From: Brachionus plicatilis
Lineage: Eukaryota > Rotifera > Eurotatoria > Ploima > Brachionidae
Direction: 5' to 3'
Length of the DNA: 64,000 nt
NCBI GenBank assembly: GCA_010279815.1
Contig: QEOQ01000559.1
Coordinates: forward strand, 471,163 to 535,162
How positions within the stretch are numbered: the first letter of the stretch is position 1; the number at the start of each line of letters is the position of its first letter. The notes beneath the pieces are model-generated. The model was not told the DNA's origin. It ran no database searches and saw only the letters and a list, made by a program, of their open reading frames with translations. Position numbers and translations under genes: made by a program. This document shows positions 45,514-57,339 of the stretch, piece by piece.

Positions 45514-45822
45514 ATTATTTTTTAAAAAATGTCAAAGATCTTGTTTTTTTAAATTTTAAAATCAAAATTTTTTTCGAAATTTCTTCAAGATCTAGAACTA
45601 GAACCTTCTTAAGATTCATTTCCTCGATAAACACAAAAACTATTACTCTTTTTTTTTTTAAATTTCAAATTTTTGCTATTCACTTTATTTGAAAAAATGG
45701 CCCAGTAAAAAATTTATTTTACATGAATAAATGTTTATTAAATTAAATTTTAATGTATTTATAAATTTAATGAAAATAAAAATTTGTAAACGATACGAAA
45801 ATATAAAGGAAAGTCAAGAATT

Positions 45823-46816
<994 letters not shown>

Positions 46817-47198
46817 TGTAGCTCTGAGATTTAATTAAATTTAATAAAATGTATATTTTTTTTCTAACTGATTTAGCAAATTTTGAATTTGAAAATGTTG
46901 GATAAAATTTCAAATTAGCTAAGTAATTTGTTGGCTATATGTAAAATGATGGAGTGAATAATGAAATATTTAATTTTTTTTTTTTAACTTAACTTTGTGT
47001 TTAAAAATAATTTTATTGAATTTATTTAAAAAATTAAAATCAAAAAAAATATCAGAATAATTGCCTGAAATTTTAAAACATATACTCTCAAAATCAAATT
47101 TAGAAAGAAAAAATAAAATTTTAAAGAAAAATTTTGGTCTTGATGATTAAAATTAATTATCAAAATAAAATTTGTTATTTATTTTAATTGTTCTTATA
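46817..47198. other. Upstream region of PSMD14
   Basis: AT-rich, with no recognised gene. The promoter of the leftward-transcribed proteasome gene should lie here. Confidence 0.35.
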
Positions 47199-47659
47199 CA
47201 GTACTTCCTCGATTTTGTGACATGTCAGGGGAACACAAGATTTATGTCATAAAATTGAATTGTCACAACTTTGATTTTGTGGCATAAATGTCATAAAATA
47301 AATGATTTTTAAATTTTATTATAAAAATACATTGAAATTCAAAATAAGTTAATAAAATTTAATTAATTTTAGAATTCTAAATGTTTCTGGATAAATTTTC
47401 TGGATACATATTATACGACTCTCTTGGCATTTTTTTAAACTTCTGAACTATAGAAAAAAAAAATAAATTTGAACAATAATATACAAAACTTATACATATG
47501 TATTTTCATGTCATAAAACTAAATTGTCATAAAATAAAATGTCATAAAAACGAAAAAAAATATAATGTATTTGTATAGGAATGGTCTGCGTTACACAGTA
47601 TTTGTGTCATAAAATTAAAATGTCACAAAATCAGGAATCATAAAATCGAGGGAGTACTG
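47199..47659. mobile_element. Tc1/mariner-like MITE (CAGTACTNCCTCGATTTT)
   Basis: The ends CAGTACTTCCTCGATTTTGT and, complemented, CAGTACTCCCTCGATTTTAT are inverted repeats, flanked by TA on both sides. The arms contain repeated ATGTCATAAAA/TGTCACAA words. No ORF is present. The ends resemble those of mariner-like transposons. Confidence 0.75.
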
Positions 47660-47729
47660 TAACAGTAATTAAAAAGGATATTAATATTATTCTTTCAAAT
47701 TGTCTGTTTTGAAATTGGGCACATATTAG

Positions 47730-48225
47730 GCATTGTGAATTTTAGTACAAAAATCAAAAACAAAATATTAAAAGTACCAAAGCTTTAGTTCTAAAGCACC
47801 AAAACATGTTCTGTAAATTGTAGCAACTGATACATCCTTTGTACCACCTTAATACTGATTCTGCAAAACTCTGCAAAATTCAGAGCATTGTGAATTTAAG
47901 TACAAAAAACAAAAACAAAATATAAAAACGCCAGAGCTTTAATCTGAACCGACTAAAACATGTTCTGTAAATTTTAGCAACTGATAGATCCTTTGTACCA
48001 CCACTTAAAGTTAAGTTGGATTTTTAATATTATATAATATCCCAAATTTACAGTTTTCTGAGTTTTGCAGATTTTTTGCAGAGTTTTTCAGAATCAGTAT
48101 TAAGGTGGTACAAAGGATGTATCAGTTGCTACAATTTACAGAACATGTTTTGGTGCTTTAGAACTAAAGCTTTGGCACTTTTAATATTTTTTTTTTGATT
48201 TTTGTACTAAAATTCACAATGGCCA
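47730..48225. repeat. Foldback element with TGTGAATTTTAGTAC arms
   Basis: The left arm (CATTGTGAATTTTAGTACAA, AGTACCAAAGCTTTAGTTCT, CAAAACATGTTCTGTAAATT) occurs twice in tandem on the left (47730 and about 47880) and once inverted on the right (48110-48225). A central CTGCAAAA/GCAGAG zone forms the turn. There is no ORF. Relatives are the arms at 33165 and 34921. Confidence 0.65.
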
Positions 48226-48257
48226 CATATTAGACCTACCGTATACCCTTGCAGTGA

Positions 48258-48380
48258 GATGCGTGCCCTTAAACCCGAATATCAGGTTTTAAACCATGCG
48301 CCGACTACCATCTAACCCATGTTATAATGATATTAATAAGAAGACCAGGTCTTTAAACCTGGTATTCGGGTTTAAGTGCA
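48258..48380. repeat. Short palindrome (CTTAAACCCGAATA)
   Basis: CCCTTAAACCCGAATATCAG and its inverted copy CTGGTATTCGGGTTTAAGTG face each other about 70 bp apart, with TTAAACC words between. It may be the core of a small MITE. Confidence 0.5.
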
Positions 48381-48644
48381 TCGTTTATAACCAAAAATCA
48401 AAAATAGACCCAGGGTTTATACCCAAAAATCAGATTCAAAAGCAGCGTTAAAAAATAAAATCTACGAGAGCGCTAAATTTAGGTTTTGGTTTTAAGAGCT
48501 GGGGTAAAAATTAAAACAATTTTAAAATAAATAAATAATTTTAATTATTTTTTTAATTACAAAAATACAGACTTGTACAAAAGTCACAATAAAAAGTCTC
48601 AAAAAGTCATTAAAAAGTCAAAGTCAAGACTTTGACTTTAAAAA

Positions 48645-48800
48645 TTTAAAAAGTACAAGTCATGACTTTGACTTGTTGGAAAAAATTTAAAAAGTACAAG
48701 TCTTGACTTTGACTTGGTGGAAAAAATTTAAAAAGTACAAGTCTTGACTTTGACTTGTTGGAAAAAATTTAAAAAGTACAAGTCTTGACTTAAAATATCA
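48645..48800. repeat. 41-bp tandem repeat, ~3.7 copies
   Basis: AAGTACAAGTCTTGACTTTG recurs at 48651, 48692, 48733 and 48774, an exact 41-bp period, linked by ACTTGTTGGAAAAAATTTAA. It derives from the AAGTCAAG-rich dispersed repeat family. Confidence 0.9.
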
Positions 48801-48866
48801 GCACAAATATCTGCAAAAATATCAGTTTCGTATTTAGGTGCGGGTACAAAAATTAAGAAATATTAT

Positions 48867-49122
48867 AAAAAATCGAAATTCAAAGGTTAAAATGATGAAA
48901 ATTTTAAAAAATACTCGAATACNNNNNNNNNNNNNNNNNNNNNNNNNNNNNNNNNNNNNNNNNNNNNNNNNNNNNNNNNNNNNNNNNNNNNNNNNNNNNN
49001 NNNNNNNNNNNNNNNNNNNNNNNNNNNNNNNNNNNNNNNNNNNNNNNNNNNNNNNNNNNNNNNNNNCGAGTATTTTTTTAAATTTTTCATCATTTTAACC
49101 TTTGAATTTCGATTTTTGATTG
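48867..49122. repeat. Long palindrome containing an assembly gap
   Basis: AAATCGAAATTCAAAGGTTA to ATACTCG on the left is repeated inverted on the right (CGAGTAT to TTGAATTTCGATTT). The N run lies exactly at the centre, so the assembler failed inside a hairpin. Confidence 0.85.
48923..49066. other. Assembly gap (144 N)
   Basis: An unresolved run of N lies at the centre of an inverted repeat. Confidence 1.
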
Positions 49123-49139
49123 ATTGATTTTTTTTTAAA

Positions 49140-49260
49140 TTTTTTACACTTATTGATGTTTATATTTTAATTGTTTATCTGGACTGAGTTATAGCTCCTT
49201 CTGAATAAAATACAAAATGAAGTTAAATAAAATAAAATTTAAATTTAAAAGAAGAGTTAA
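49140..49260 (-). repeat. LINE 3'-end unit, inverted copy
   Basis: On the minus strand, CAGAAGGAGCTATAACTCAG with preceding TTTATTTTATTTAACTT matches the units at 14841, 15328 and 15591. Confidence 0.5.
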
Positions 49261-49599
49261 AACGATTTAGTAAATAAGTTGTTCAACTCGGTGAATTATT
49301 ACTGTTAGTTTAAAATATCAAGAGTCTTAAAATTTATTAGGCGGTAGCAAATATATTTATTCATCATTATCGCCTGGAAAAGCGAAAAAAACAGATGGTG
49401 TAAATTACATGATGGAAGATTTATTTTTACATGAAAAAAGATATAAAATAAAAATCAAGTGGCATAAAATGAATGATAAATAAAGAATGTGCTGTTTCGC
49501 ATCAGCAGTTGTTTTTTGACTTCTATGATGAGTGTTAATTTTTAAAGATTTAAAATACTTGACTAAATTAAAGTATATTTGTTCTTTCTGAAATTATTT

Positions 49600-49713
49600 A
49601 AACTCTAACACTATTTAAAAATTCTTCAAAAAAATACAATGGTGAAAGGAGTTTAATTACTCAAAGCCATTTAAAAAATTTTATTAAATAAACTATCAAA
49701 AAAAAAAAAAAAG
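49600..49713 (+). mobile_element. 5'-truncated LINE 3' end with poly(A)
   Basis: ACAATGGTGAAAGGAGTTTA, ATTACTCAAAGCCATTTAAA and a poly(A) run match the 3' end of the long LINE at 56310-56376 (ACAATGGCGAAAGGAGTTCT). Only about 100 bp is present. Confidence 0.6.
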
Positions 49714-50124
49714 TATAAAGAATACTGATTTAGTTAATTTCAATTAACTATTAAATTTCAAAAATCGAATTTTTTTTAAAGATACAAAAATGTAAGAATA
49801 TTATGATATATGATTTAGTGATTTTTGTTTTAAAACAATAAAAACTAAATATTCTACATTTGATATTATCTATTATGTTTTTATGCAATCCGATTTCAAA
49901 AGTAACTCCCATATATTTTTTCAAAAATGAATTTGAAGCATCGCAATTTTCCTATGATCATTTTTTATAAAAAGACGAAACAAAATTAGATCTAAGACTT
50001 TAAAATAATTAAATTCTTTTTGAATTTCTAAGTATTTTCTTGATATTTTGTAGATAAATATTTTCTTTTAATTTTCACAAAGTGTAAAAAATAAAATAAA
50101 AAAATCAATTTTTCCTTTTTTACA

Positions 50125-50390
50125 ATGATTTACCGAAATTTACGTAAATTTTGGTCAAAAAAGTCAATCAAATTTTATTTTTTCTTACTTTATCAAAAAA
50201 TTCAAAATAAAAATTTTTTTTTAATGAAAATCGGTTTTATTCGCGAAATTTATGATTTTTTTTTCACTAAATTTCACAATAATTTTGGGAAATTGACGAT
50301 AATTATTGTTATTTTACGAAAAATACCCTTTTTTAAGATAACCATTTTTTACGTAAAATATGGTGAATTAATGGTATCGTAGCAGCACTG
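50125..50390. mobile_element. One-ended fragment of the CAGTGCTGCTACGATACC MITE
   Basis: The right end, ATGGTATCGTAGCAGCACTG, and about 250 bp inward match the right arm of 26221-26659 (GAAAAATACCCTTTTTTA, ACGATAATTATTGTTATTTT). The left end is missing. Confidence 0.7.
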
Positions 50391-50556
50391 TCTGCTCTTA
50401 AGAGATAGAATATTTATTGAAAATTTAGAAAAAAGATTGTCAAAAAGACTGGAAGCTTACCGTAAGTGCATTCTATGGTTACAATTGATTCTAAATTCTA
50501 TTCTTACTGTGTTCTGGTCAAAACCCATGATTAAAAAGTTTTGATTATTTATTATA

Positions 50557-51370
50557 GGTAAATTATAGATTTTCCCCGTTTTAATTTTTCCCCCTTTAAA
50601 ATTTTCCCTGTAAAATTTTCCCCTTTTTTATTTTTCCCTCTTTTTATTTTCCCTGTGTAAAATTTTCCCCGTGTAAAATTTTCCCCTGTATAATTCTTCC
50701 CCTAATAGGAGGAGTTGTTGATTAGCCAATCAAAAATTAATTAATTAAAATAAAAAAAAATTGTCAATGATATTTTATTGATAAAAAAAAGTAATAAAAA
50801 TTAATTAAAGAAAAAGATAAAAACGGAAAGAAATTACAAGCTTCGCATCGCCAACGAACGCTACCATTTGTATTGTTTTCTTTACGATGAAATTTGTAAT
50901 TTTTAAAAATCAGAAGATGTTTAGAAGGGTCTAAGTATTCTACTCTTTCCATTTTTAATTTTTTTTAAGTATTTTCAGTAATGTTCATGGCATTTATTAT
51001 TTAAGTTTAATTCATCAAAGTATTTTTTTTTTTCATTTCAATCAATTATCATTTAGATATTAAGCCGGAACATTTTGATTAAGATCAATTATTAAGCGTT
51101 CTTTAAGGTAAAGGAAATGGAGTATTAGAAAGATAAAAGATTAACTCAAAATTTAATTTTCTATTATTAATCTGCTTATTAATTCAATTAACTTTTGATT
51201 GGCTAAAATAAAAAAAAAAAAACGGGGAAAAATTTACACAGGGAATTTTAAATGGAGAGAAATTTTTACAGGGGGAAAATTTATATAGGGGAATATTTAT
51301 ATCGGGGAATTTATTAAACGGGGAAAATATTAAGGGGGAAAAATTTAACGGGGAAAAACTATACAGAATC
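50557..51370. mobile_element. MULE-like non-autonomous element with TTTTCCCC iterons
   Basis: The left arm has about ten TTTTCCCC words between 50570 and 50702. The right arm has the complementary GGGGAAAA words between 51215 and 51355. Ends GGTAAATTATAGATTTTCCC and, complemented, GATTCTGTATAGTTTTTCCC align, and an 8-bp duplication TTATTATA flanks them (50549-50556, 51371-51378). A second inner inverted pair, ATTAGCCAATCAAAA, is present. A zinc-finger-like ORF fragment lies inside (50764-50952). Classification rests on that fragment. Confidence 0.65.
50764..50952 (-). pseudogene. FLYWCH-like zinc-finger fragment inside the TTTTCCCC element
   Basis: The minus-strand frame contains HLLIFKNYKFHRKENNTNGS then VRWRCEAC, the pattern of FLYWCH domains found at the N-terminus of MULE transposases (a L-x-F-x-x-Y-x-F/Y run, then W-x-C-x-x-C). 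After CNFF the sequence becomes low-complexity, and the His of the motif is not seen. It is a short remnant of about 62 codons. Confidence 0.5.
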
Positions 51371-51474
51371 TTATTATATCCCTCTTCTATTTTTTCTTTT
51401 GGTACGTAATTAATAAAATTAATGCACAGATACTTTTGTTGATTTAAAATTCCATGCTAAATAAAAAGGTAAAC

Positions 51475-51709
51475 CCTGCAATATCAAAATGCTTTTTACA
51501 GAGTTCACATCATCGAAATGATGCTATTTTTAGTGGATACTTTTTGCATACAGATTTGCAGATTTTACTTTAAGATTTAACAAAGTATGTTAAATCAAAA
51601 TATGTATCTATGCATTAATATAATTAAATAACAACAATTTTTTTAATAGTTTAAGCTTTATTTTATCATTTTGAGCATCAAAAATTTATCTTAAACTTCA
51701 AGTTACCCC
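51475..51709. repeat. Dispersed repeat ending ...AACTTCAAGTTACCCC
   Basis: It is paralogous to 7663-7966 at its right end and shares CTGCAATATCAAAATG, AAATGATGCTATTTTTAGTG and TTAACAAAGTATGTTAAATC-type words. It is non-coding. Confidence 0.5.
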
Positions 51710-52084
51710 TTTTTTTTTAAATTTTTTCAAATTAACTTAAAACCAGAATTGGTTAATAGCCACAAATTAAAGTTCAAGTTAAAAAAATTCTTAAGTTAGA
51801 CTTTTTTTAACCTTTTTTTTTAGTCTGACCACATGAATTTTTTATTGTTACAGGTATTAATTTTTTTAATTTTCACATTGAAGATCTAATGAAATTATGC
51901 CACGTACTAATAATTTTTGTGAGTCATGGCACAATTCACATTCACATCTTTATAAAATTATTTATTTATTAATTTATTTTTTTTTTCAAAGAAATGATTT
52001 TCACTGTGAATGGAAGTCACAGGGTATATAAAGACTTTAAATATTTGTCAAAAAATTTGAATTTGAATTTAAAAAAAAATTTTT
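51710..52084. other. Sequence upstream of the LINE ORF1
   Basis: AT-rich. It may include the 5' UTR of the LINE that follows, but its 5' end could not be fixed. Confidence 0.35.
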
Positions 52085-52751
52085 GTGCATAATTATTCTC
52101 TCGGGTCAAAAGTGCCACCTAAACAATCACCTGATCCCTGTATTTGCAAACATGCAATCAGGGTGAAAATCATTAAGAAAATTGGTGAAGTCGTTAATCG
52201 ATCAATAATTCTTAAGTCTCTCCTTAGTCTTGACGCTAGTTTAACCGAGGAAATTAACACAGTCACCACGATTGAAAAGAATATTTGGTTCGTTTCTTTC
52301 AAAGAAAATTTTGATTTTAAAAAACAGGTTGGGAAATCGCTTGTAATCAACGAAAATCTTTCCCTAATCGAAAAAGCTGAAGAACTATTTTACGGGCAAC
52401 TACAACTACCGCTAATTGTCAACAAGCTACTCTAAACACTCCGATTAAACTCCTAGCAAAACTCAAATTGCTGCTTCATCTCCTCAGTTACAACCATTGA
52501 CCTCCAATAGCCTCAAAAACGCTTTAGCTCAATCAACGCAACAGCTTTCACATGCCTTTCGTTTTCATGAGGAAAACAACTCAACAAGAGAAAGTAAAAG
52601 AGGAATTGATCTAAGTGGAACTGAGTCCAAAAAATCACCAGAAAATTCTAAGTCCAAAAATCGGCCAGGAAGAAAAAAGAAAAAAAACACGAAAGAGAGT
52701 AACCTAAACGAAAATCAACTAGAAAAAGAAGCCTCTAGATTTATGAATTAA
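52085..52751 (+). pseudogene. LINE ORF1 (RRM-like and basic tail), frameshifted
   Basis: The first frame, 52085-52435, contains KHAIRVKIIKKIGEVVNRSI and NIWFVSFKENFDFKKQVGKS, a pattern like the RNA-recognition-type domain of LINE ORF1 proteins. A second frame ending at 52751 is Ser/Gln-rich then Lys-rich (KSKNRPGRKKKKNTKESN). A frameshift near 52390-52440 separates them. It would bind the element RNA if intact. Confidence 0.55.
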
Positions 52752-52966
52752 AACTCAAGCAACCTTTCGCTCCAAGCTCAAGCCAATTAGATTAAGAAAC
52801 AAAGCCAGAAATCGAAAATGAAGCATACAATCTACCTCACAAAAAAAACAAGCAAATAAATTTAACTTTTAATTTATAGTTGATCTTTTTTTACCTTAAA
52901 TATACTTTTCTCATCTTAAATTAACTTCTTACAATCTTTTTTTATTGTATTCTAATAAACTGAAAA

Positions 52967-55900
52967 ATGTATAAAAACTATAAAAAACCATTTTCAGTCA
53001 TGCATTGGAATTGCAATTCTTTTCGGAATAAAAAAGGCCTTCTTATTTTTGAGCTAGATACTAAGGAGCCTTACATAGTTCTTCTGAACGAAATAAAACT
53101 TAAGTATTCACAAGCTGTTTCACTCCATAATGTTCCTGGATATAGAAGCATCTTCAAATGCAGGAATTCTTTTGGAGGTGGAGTTGCGATCCTTGTGAAG
53201 GCTGGACTAGATTTCTGTCAAATTTCAGACCTCGATTTTTTTAATTTAGAACTAGTTTCGATTAAAATCTCCCTTAAAAACTTCAATGTTAGCAAAAAGG
53301 ACTTGTTTATTTTCAGTATCTATAACCCTCCAAACCCAAACAACCCCTAAACCCCCTTTTCTTCAAGTTTATTCAAAAAAATTATGAAAATTTCATTTTA
53401 GCAGGTGACCTAAACTGCAAGCTTAAATCCTTGGGATGTAATGAATTTAACCAAAATGGAAAAATTCTTGAAAATATTTTAGAAAATCCTAGACTATTAT
53501 TAGTTAATGATGATACCCCAACTTATACATCAAAAAGTCATGAATATTCTTCAGTCTTGGATTTATTTATTGTCTCCACTAATTTGGGTCCCTCCATAAA
53601 TTCTTTTTTTGTCCTCGATGCTGACCTAACGAGTGACCATTTTCCTAATTTCCTCACATTTTATTTTTCCATAGTTAAAACTGAAGCAATCACTAACATT
53701 AAATTTAATTATGTTAAGGCATACTGTGAAAAATTCAAATCAGAACTAACCCAGTGTGAAAAATATAGAAAGTATTGATCTTCTCAATTCTGAATTATGT
53801 AATCAAATTATCAAAGCTAGTTATGCCTCTATTCCAAGACTATCGAGCAAAAGGTTCAAAAAATCTTATCCTAGGCATATTTTAAAAATTATTTCTAATA
53901 GAAAAAAATTAAAAAGGGGTCTTGTACCCTTCCCAGACAATTGTCCATGGACAATCATATATGTCTGATTGTTGGACAAATTTTTTATTTTATTGTCCAT
54001 GTATTTTTTCAATTGTCCACCTGTATTTCTAATTGTCCAGGTAATTTACAAAATGTCCAATTAAAAAAAGGTAATTAAGTTAACTTATAACAGCTTTTAA
54101 AATAAATAAAAAAATTGCTTATTAAACTTGCAATATTTTTGAAATAAAAACGCTTAAAAAATTTATTTTCAATTATCAAACAAAAAATGACGCTTTTAAG
54201 TAAAAAAAAGTAAAATTTTTTTTTGATTGAGATAAAAAGTTAAATAGATAATTAATTATATATAATTATATGTAATTTTTTGTAATTTTGCCTATGGGGC
54301 TTTAAACTAATAAATAATAATAATAATATATTGAATAATTTACTTAAAATAAATAAATTTTTTTTGTGTATTGTCCACATATTTTTCTAATTGTCCACCT
54401 ATATTTTTAATTGTCCACCTGTATTTTTAATTGTCCATGTAATTTAAAAATAATTTTTTTTATTAAAAATTTGTCCACCAATCAGACATATATGATTGTC
54501 CATGGACAATTGTCCGGGAAGGGAACAAGACCCTTAAAAAGAAGCATTCAAAAGGTTCAAAATTTTTCTGAGGTAAAGCTGTTACGCAATCAATGTAATA
54601 GTTTGACAAATAAGTTTCGCTTTCAGTTAGAAAAGCTAGGAAATGAAAAAATGAATAATTTTATCAAAAAATTAGGCCCCCATCCATGTACATCCCGGCC
54701 TTTTTGGAAAAGGATAAATAATCTTCGAACAAAACTTGTCAACTCCCACCTCCCTAATATAATTTTCAATAATAAAGAATTTAAAACGGATAAGGAAAAG
54801 GGTGATCTTTTCAAAATTATTCTTAGTAAAACCTTTTCAATTGACAATTCGATAAAATGGGATAAAATTAACTCAAATATAGTCGATTCTTTTGTATCTA
54901 ACCAAAAATATTTATCTTTTTACCTTGAGAGCCAATCGACATTTCCTAAAATTGAATTAAGCGAACTTAAAAAAACAATAAAGAAAATCAAGAAAGACTC
55001 AGCTCCAGGTCCGGATAAAATTAGCTACCAAATGATTAGAAATCTCCCTGATTTATTTCCAAGATCTATTTAATCTATGTCTATCAACATCTTGTCTGCC
55101 CTCTCAATGGAAAATATCAAGAATCACAATGATCCCAAAGAAAAAAATTTCTAATGATCCAAATAAATTTCGCCCAATCAGTGTCACAAGCTGTCTAGGG
55201 AAAGTCTTGGAGTTAATAGTTAGAAACAGATTGTACAAATTCTTCGAAGAAAACAACCTTATCTGTTTGGAACAATCTGGGTTCCGTTCGCACCGACGAA
55301 CATCTCATAACCTTGCTTTCCTCACCCAAAAAATTGCAGAAACCTTAAATAGGAAAAAAAAATTATGTTCTCTCTTCTTTGACATCTCAAAGGCTTTCGA
55401 TAAAACCTGGCATGATGGGATTTTATATAAAATGGCTCAACTTAAAGTATCTTTGTATATCTTGGAGTGGATTAAAGATTATTTAAAAGAAAGGCAATTT
55501 TTGTTAACATAAACAATTATTCAAACGAAATGGGGGAAATCCAATTAGGGGTTCCTCAAGGAGCAGTTATCAGTCCATTACTCTTTACCATTTTTACCAT
55601 CGATATTTAAATGTCCATTCAAAAAACAAAAATTACTCCCTTCTCTTTACAGATGATCTTGTTTCTTTCTTCATTTTCAAAAAATTTGGCAAAATTACTT
55701 TAAACTCTTATCTTAAAAAACTTGAAGGATGGTTGATTAAATGGAAAATGAAAATGGCTGCTGAAAAATGTAGCCAAGTCATTTTCTCAGATAACTCCTC
55801 CAGAAACCAACATATTGACGCAAATTTATTTAGTAAAAAAAATCTCCTACGTAAAAAATCCAATTTTTTTAGGAATAACATTTGATGAAAGTTTGTGTTT

Positions 55901-56111
55901 CAATTCCCAAATTGATTTTATAAGAGCACGATGCGTCGATCGAATAAATATTATAAAAATCCTTTCAAGTAAATTTTGGAAGTTGAAAAAAGACACTCTT
56001 CTTAATATTTACAAAACATTAATTGGCTCGGTTATTGACTACAGTTTTTTTATTCCTACTTTCAATTTTTATTCTAGAGCTAATAAAAGACTATGTCAGT
56101 GCCTTAATTAA
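52967..56111 (+). pseudogene. LINE ORF2: endonuclease and reverse transcriptase, disrupted
   Basis: The endonuclease starts MHWNCNSFRNKKGLLIFELD with LLNEIKL and GGGVAILVKAGLDF; a frame change after NPPNPNNP leads to AGDLNCKLKSLG and DLTSDHFPNF. After the inserted MITE the frame resumes with KRSIQKVQNFSEVKLLRNQC. The RT has APGPDKISYQMI, RPISVTSCLGKVLELIVRNR, EQSGFRSHRRTSHNLAFL, FDISKAFDKTWHDG, LGVPQGAVISPLLF and FTDDL in place of the usual YADD/FADD. It ends IYKTLIGSVIDYSFFIPTF. At least three frameshifts are present, around 53350, 55080 and 55510. Confidence 0.8.
53917..54533. mobile_element. Merlin-like MITE with TTGTCCA iterons, inserted in LINE ORF2
   Basis: Inverted ends GGGTCTTGTACCCTTCCCAG and, complemented, GGGTCTTGTTCCCTTCCCGG continue for about 65 bp. 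TTGTCCA/TGGACAA words recur in both arms. An exact 8-bp duplication TTAAAAAG lies at 53909-53916 and 54534-54541. Removing the element and one duplication rejoins ...SNRKKLKR and KRSIQKVQNF in one frame. There is no ORF inside. Confidence 0.9.
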
Positions 56112-56376
56112 CAGCTCAAGAATATGCAGTAACAAAACACCACTCTGTGGTATCTGGAATGAGATAAATGAATGAATGATTGAAAATGGGTTTTCTATTT
56201 AAATTCGTTTCTTTTCTTTTTTTAAATCATTTAAAATTAACTAAAAATTAAATTATTTATTTATTGAATTTATTAACAAAAAACTATTAAATAAAAAAAA
56301 AACAGAAAAACAATGGCGAAAGGAGTTCTATTACTCAGAGACATTTAAATTTTGAAATAAACTCTTAAAAAAAAAA

Positions 56377-56817
56377 TGAACAATATTTTTAATAAAAATC
56401 ACAAAAAAAAATTAAGTTAATATTGTGTCAATTTCTTATTAAAAAAAAACAAAATGAGTAAAATTCCAAAAATATTTTATTTTTTCCATTTAATCGATAC
56501 AAAAATAACGTAATATTTAAAAAAAAAGAAAACTTGAAAAAAATCTACAAAAAAATTTAATTTTTTTTCTTAGTATAACCATTTGAGCAGTAAAAATCTT
56601 CTTTTTTCCTCATGAAATCATTTCATAAGTTTTACATATATTTTCAATAGGTAAAACTGCATCATTCGTCTTTTATTTTTTTAGATGATTTTGGAGCTGA
56701 TTCTGGTTCTATATCCGAGTCTTCTTCAGATTCAAGAATAGCATTTTCTTCGTTCTGAATACAGTCAGATGGCTGATGATGTTGTTACGATCATGTTTTC
56801 TTTTTTGCTCCTTGCTT
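56377..56817. other. Gene-free AT-rich DNA
   Basis: No gene was recognised. A (TAG)n microsatellite follows at 56818-56836 and forms the 3' tail of the next LINE fragment. Confidence 0.4.
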
Positions 56818-57220
56818 AGTAGTAGTAGTAGTAGTATACAAGCTGTGGGGGATCGAAGATCCCCAGCAGAACCGTCAGTAGACCATCTGCTTTAACAGCC
56901 TTCCAGTTGTCATATTCAGCTTAACTATACCCGAGAAGTTTATCGATTCGATTTTTAAATCTATTCGTGTTGACTGTGCTTCTTGTTGTTTTGTCTATTG
57001 TGTTCCAGTAGCCAGCTGTCCTGTTTGTAAAAAAGTTAAATCGAACTATACAATTTCTAATGATCTGTCTCTCAATAGCTAACTGACCCTTTCTCGTATA
57101 ACCTGCTGGACTGTCAAGACCGTTTGAAGCTAGTAATTGGTTTCCATGTATTAACTCAACTTGATCACGTCCGTGGTGAATTTTATGTAGCTGAATTAGA
57201 TCTCCACGCTGCCGTTTTCA
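56818..57220 (-). pseudogene. CR1/L2-like LINE 3' end, minus strand, with (TAC)n tail
   Basis: The minus strand from 57220 to 56921 reads KRQRGDLIQLHKIHHGRDQV, QLAIERQIIRNCIVRFNFFT and NRTAGYWNTIDK...NRFKNRIDKL and ends at a stop. This is the same C-terminal LINE tail as at 41636-41959, with no ATG and no catalytic domain. About 80 bp further on, it ends in a (TAC)n tract, a typical 3' terminus of this group. Confidence 0.75.
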
Positions 57221-57339
57221 GTACTGTAACAATTGATTGTTTCACGATGAGGCTAAAAAAAGTAGAAAAAGATGAAGGAAATTATTATCTATAATTTTTT
57301 AAATAAATAATTTAATTGATGATTTTAAAGCTTTATTAA

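Larger units (their letters stand above)
52085..56376 (+). mobile_element. Near-full-length Jockey/CR1-type LINE, inactivated
   Basis: The order is ORF1 (52085-52751), apurinic-type endonuclease (52967-53770), reverse transcriptase (54.9-55.8 kb), C-terminal tail to 56111, and a 3' UTR ending in poly(A) at about 56366-56376. A 617-bp Merlin-like MITE is inserted at 53917-54533. Several frameshifts and stops show it is dead. The 3' end ACAATGGCGAAAGGAGTTCT recurs at 49639, a truncated sister copy. Confidence 0.8.

Noticed and set aside
48645..48800. CRISPR-like array
   Set aside because: The repeat unit is continuous with no variable spacers, in a eukaryotic genome; it is a minisatellite.
48838..49098. 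ORFs across the second N gap
   Set aside because: Same artefact, inside a palindrome.
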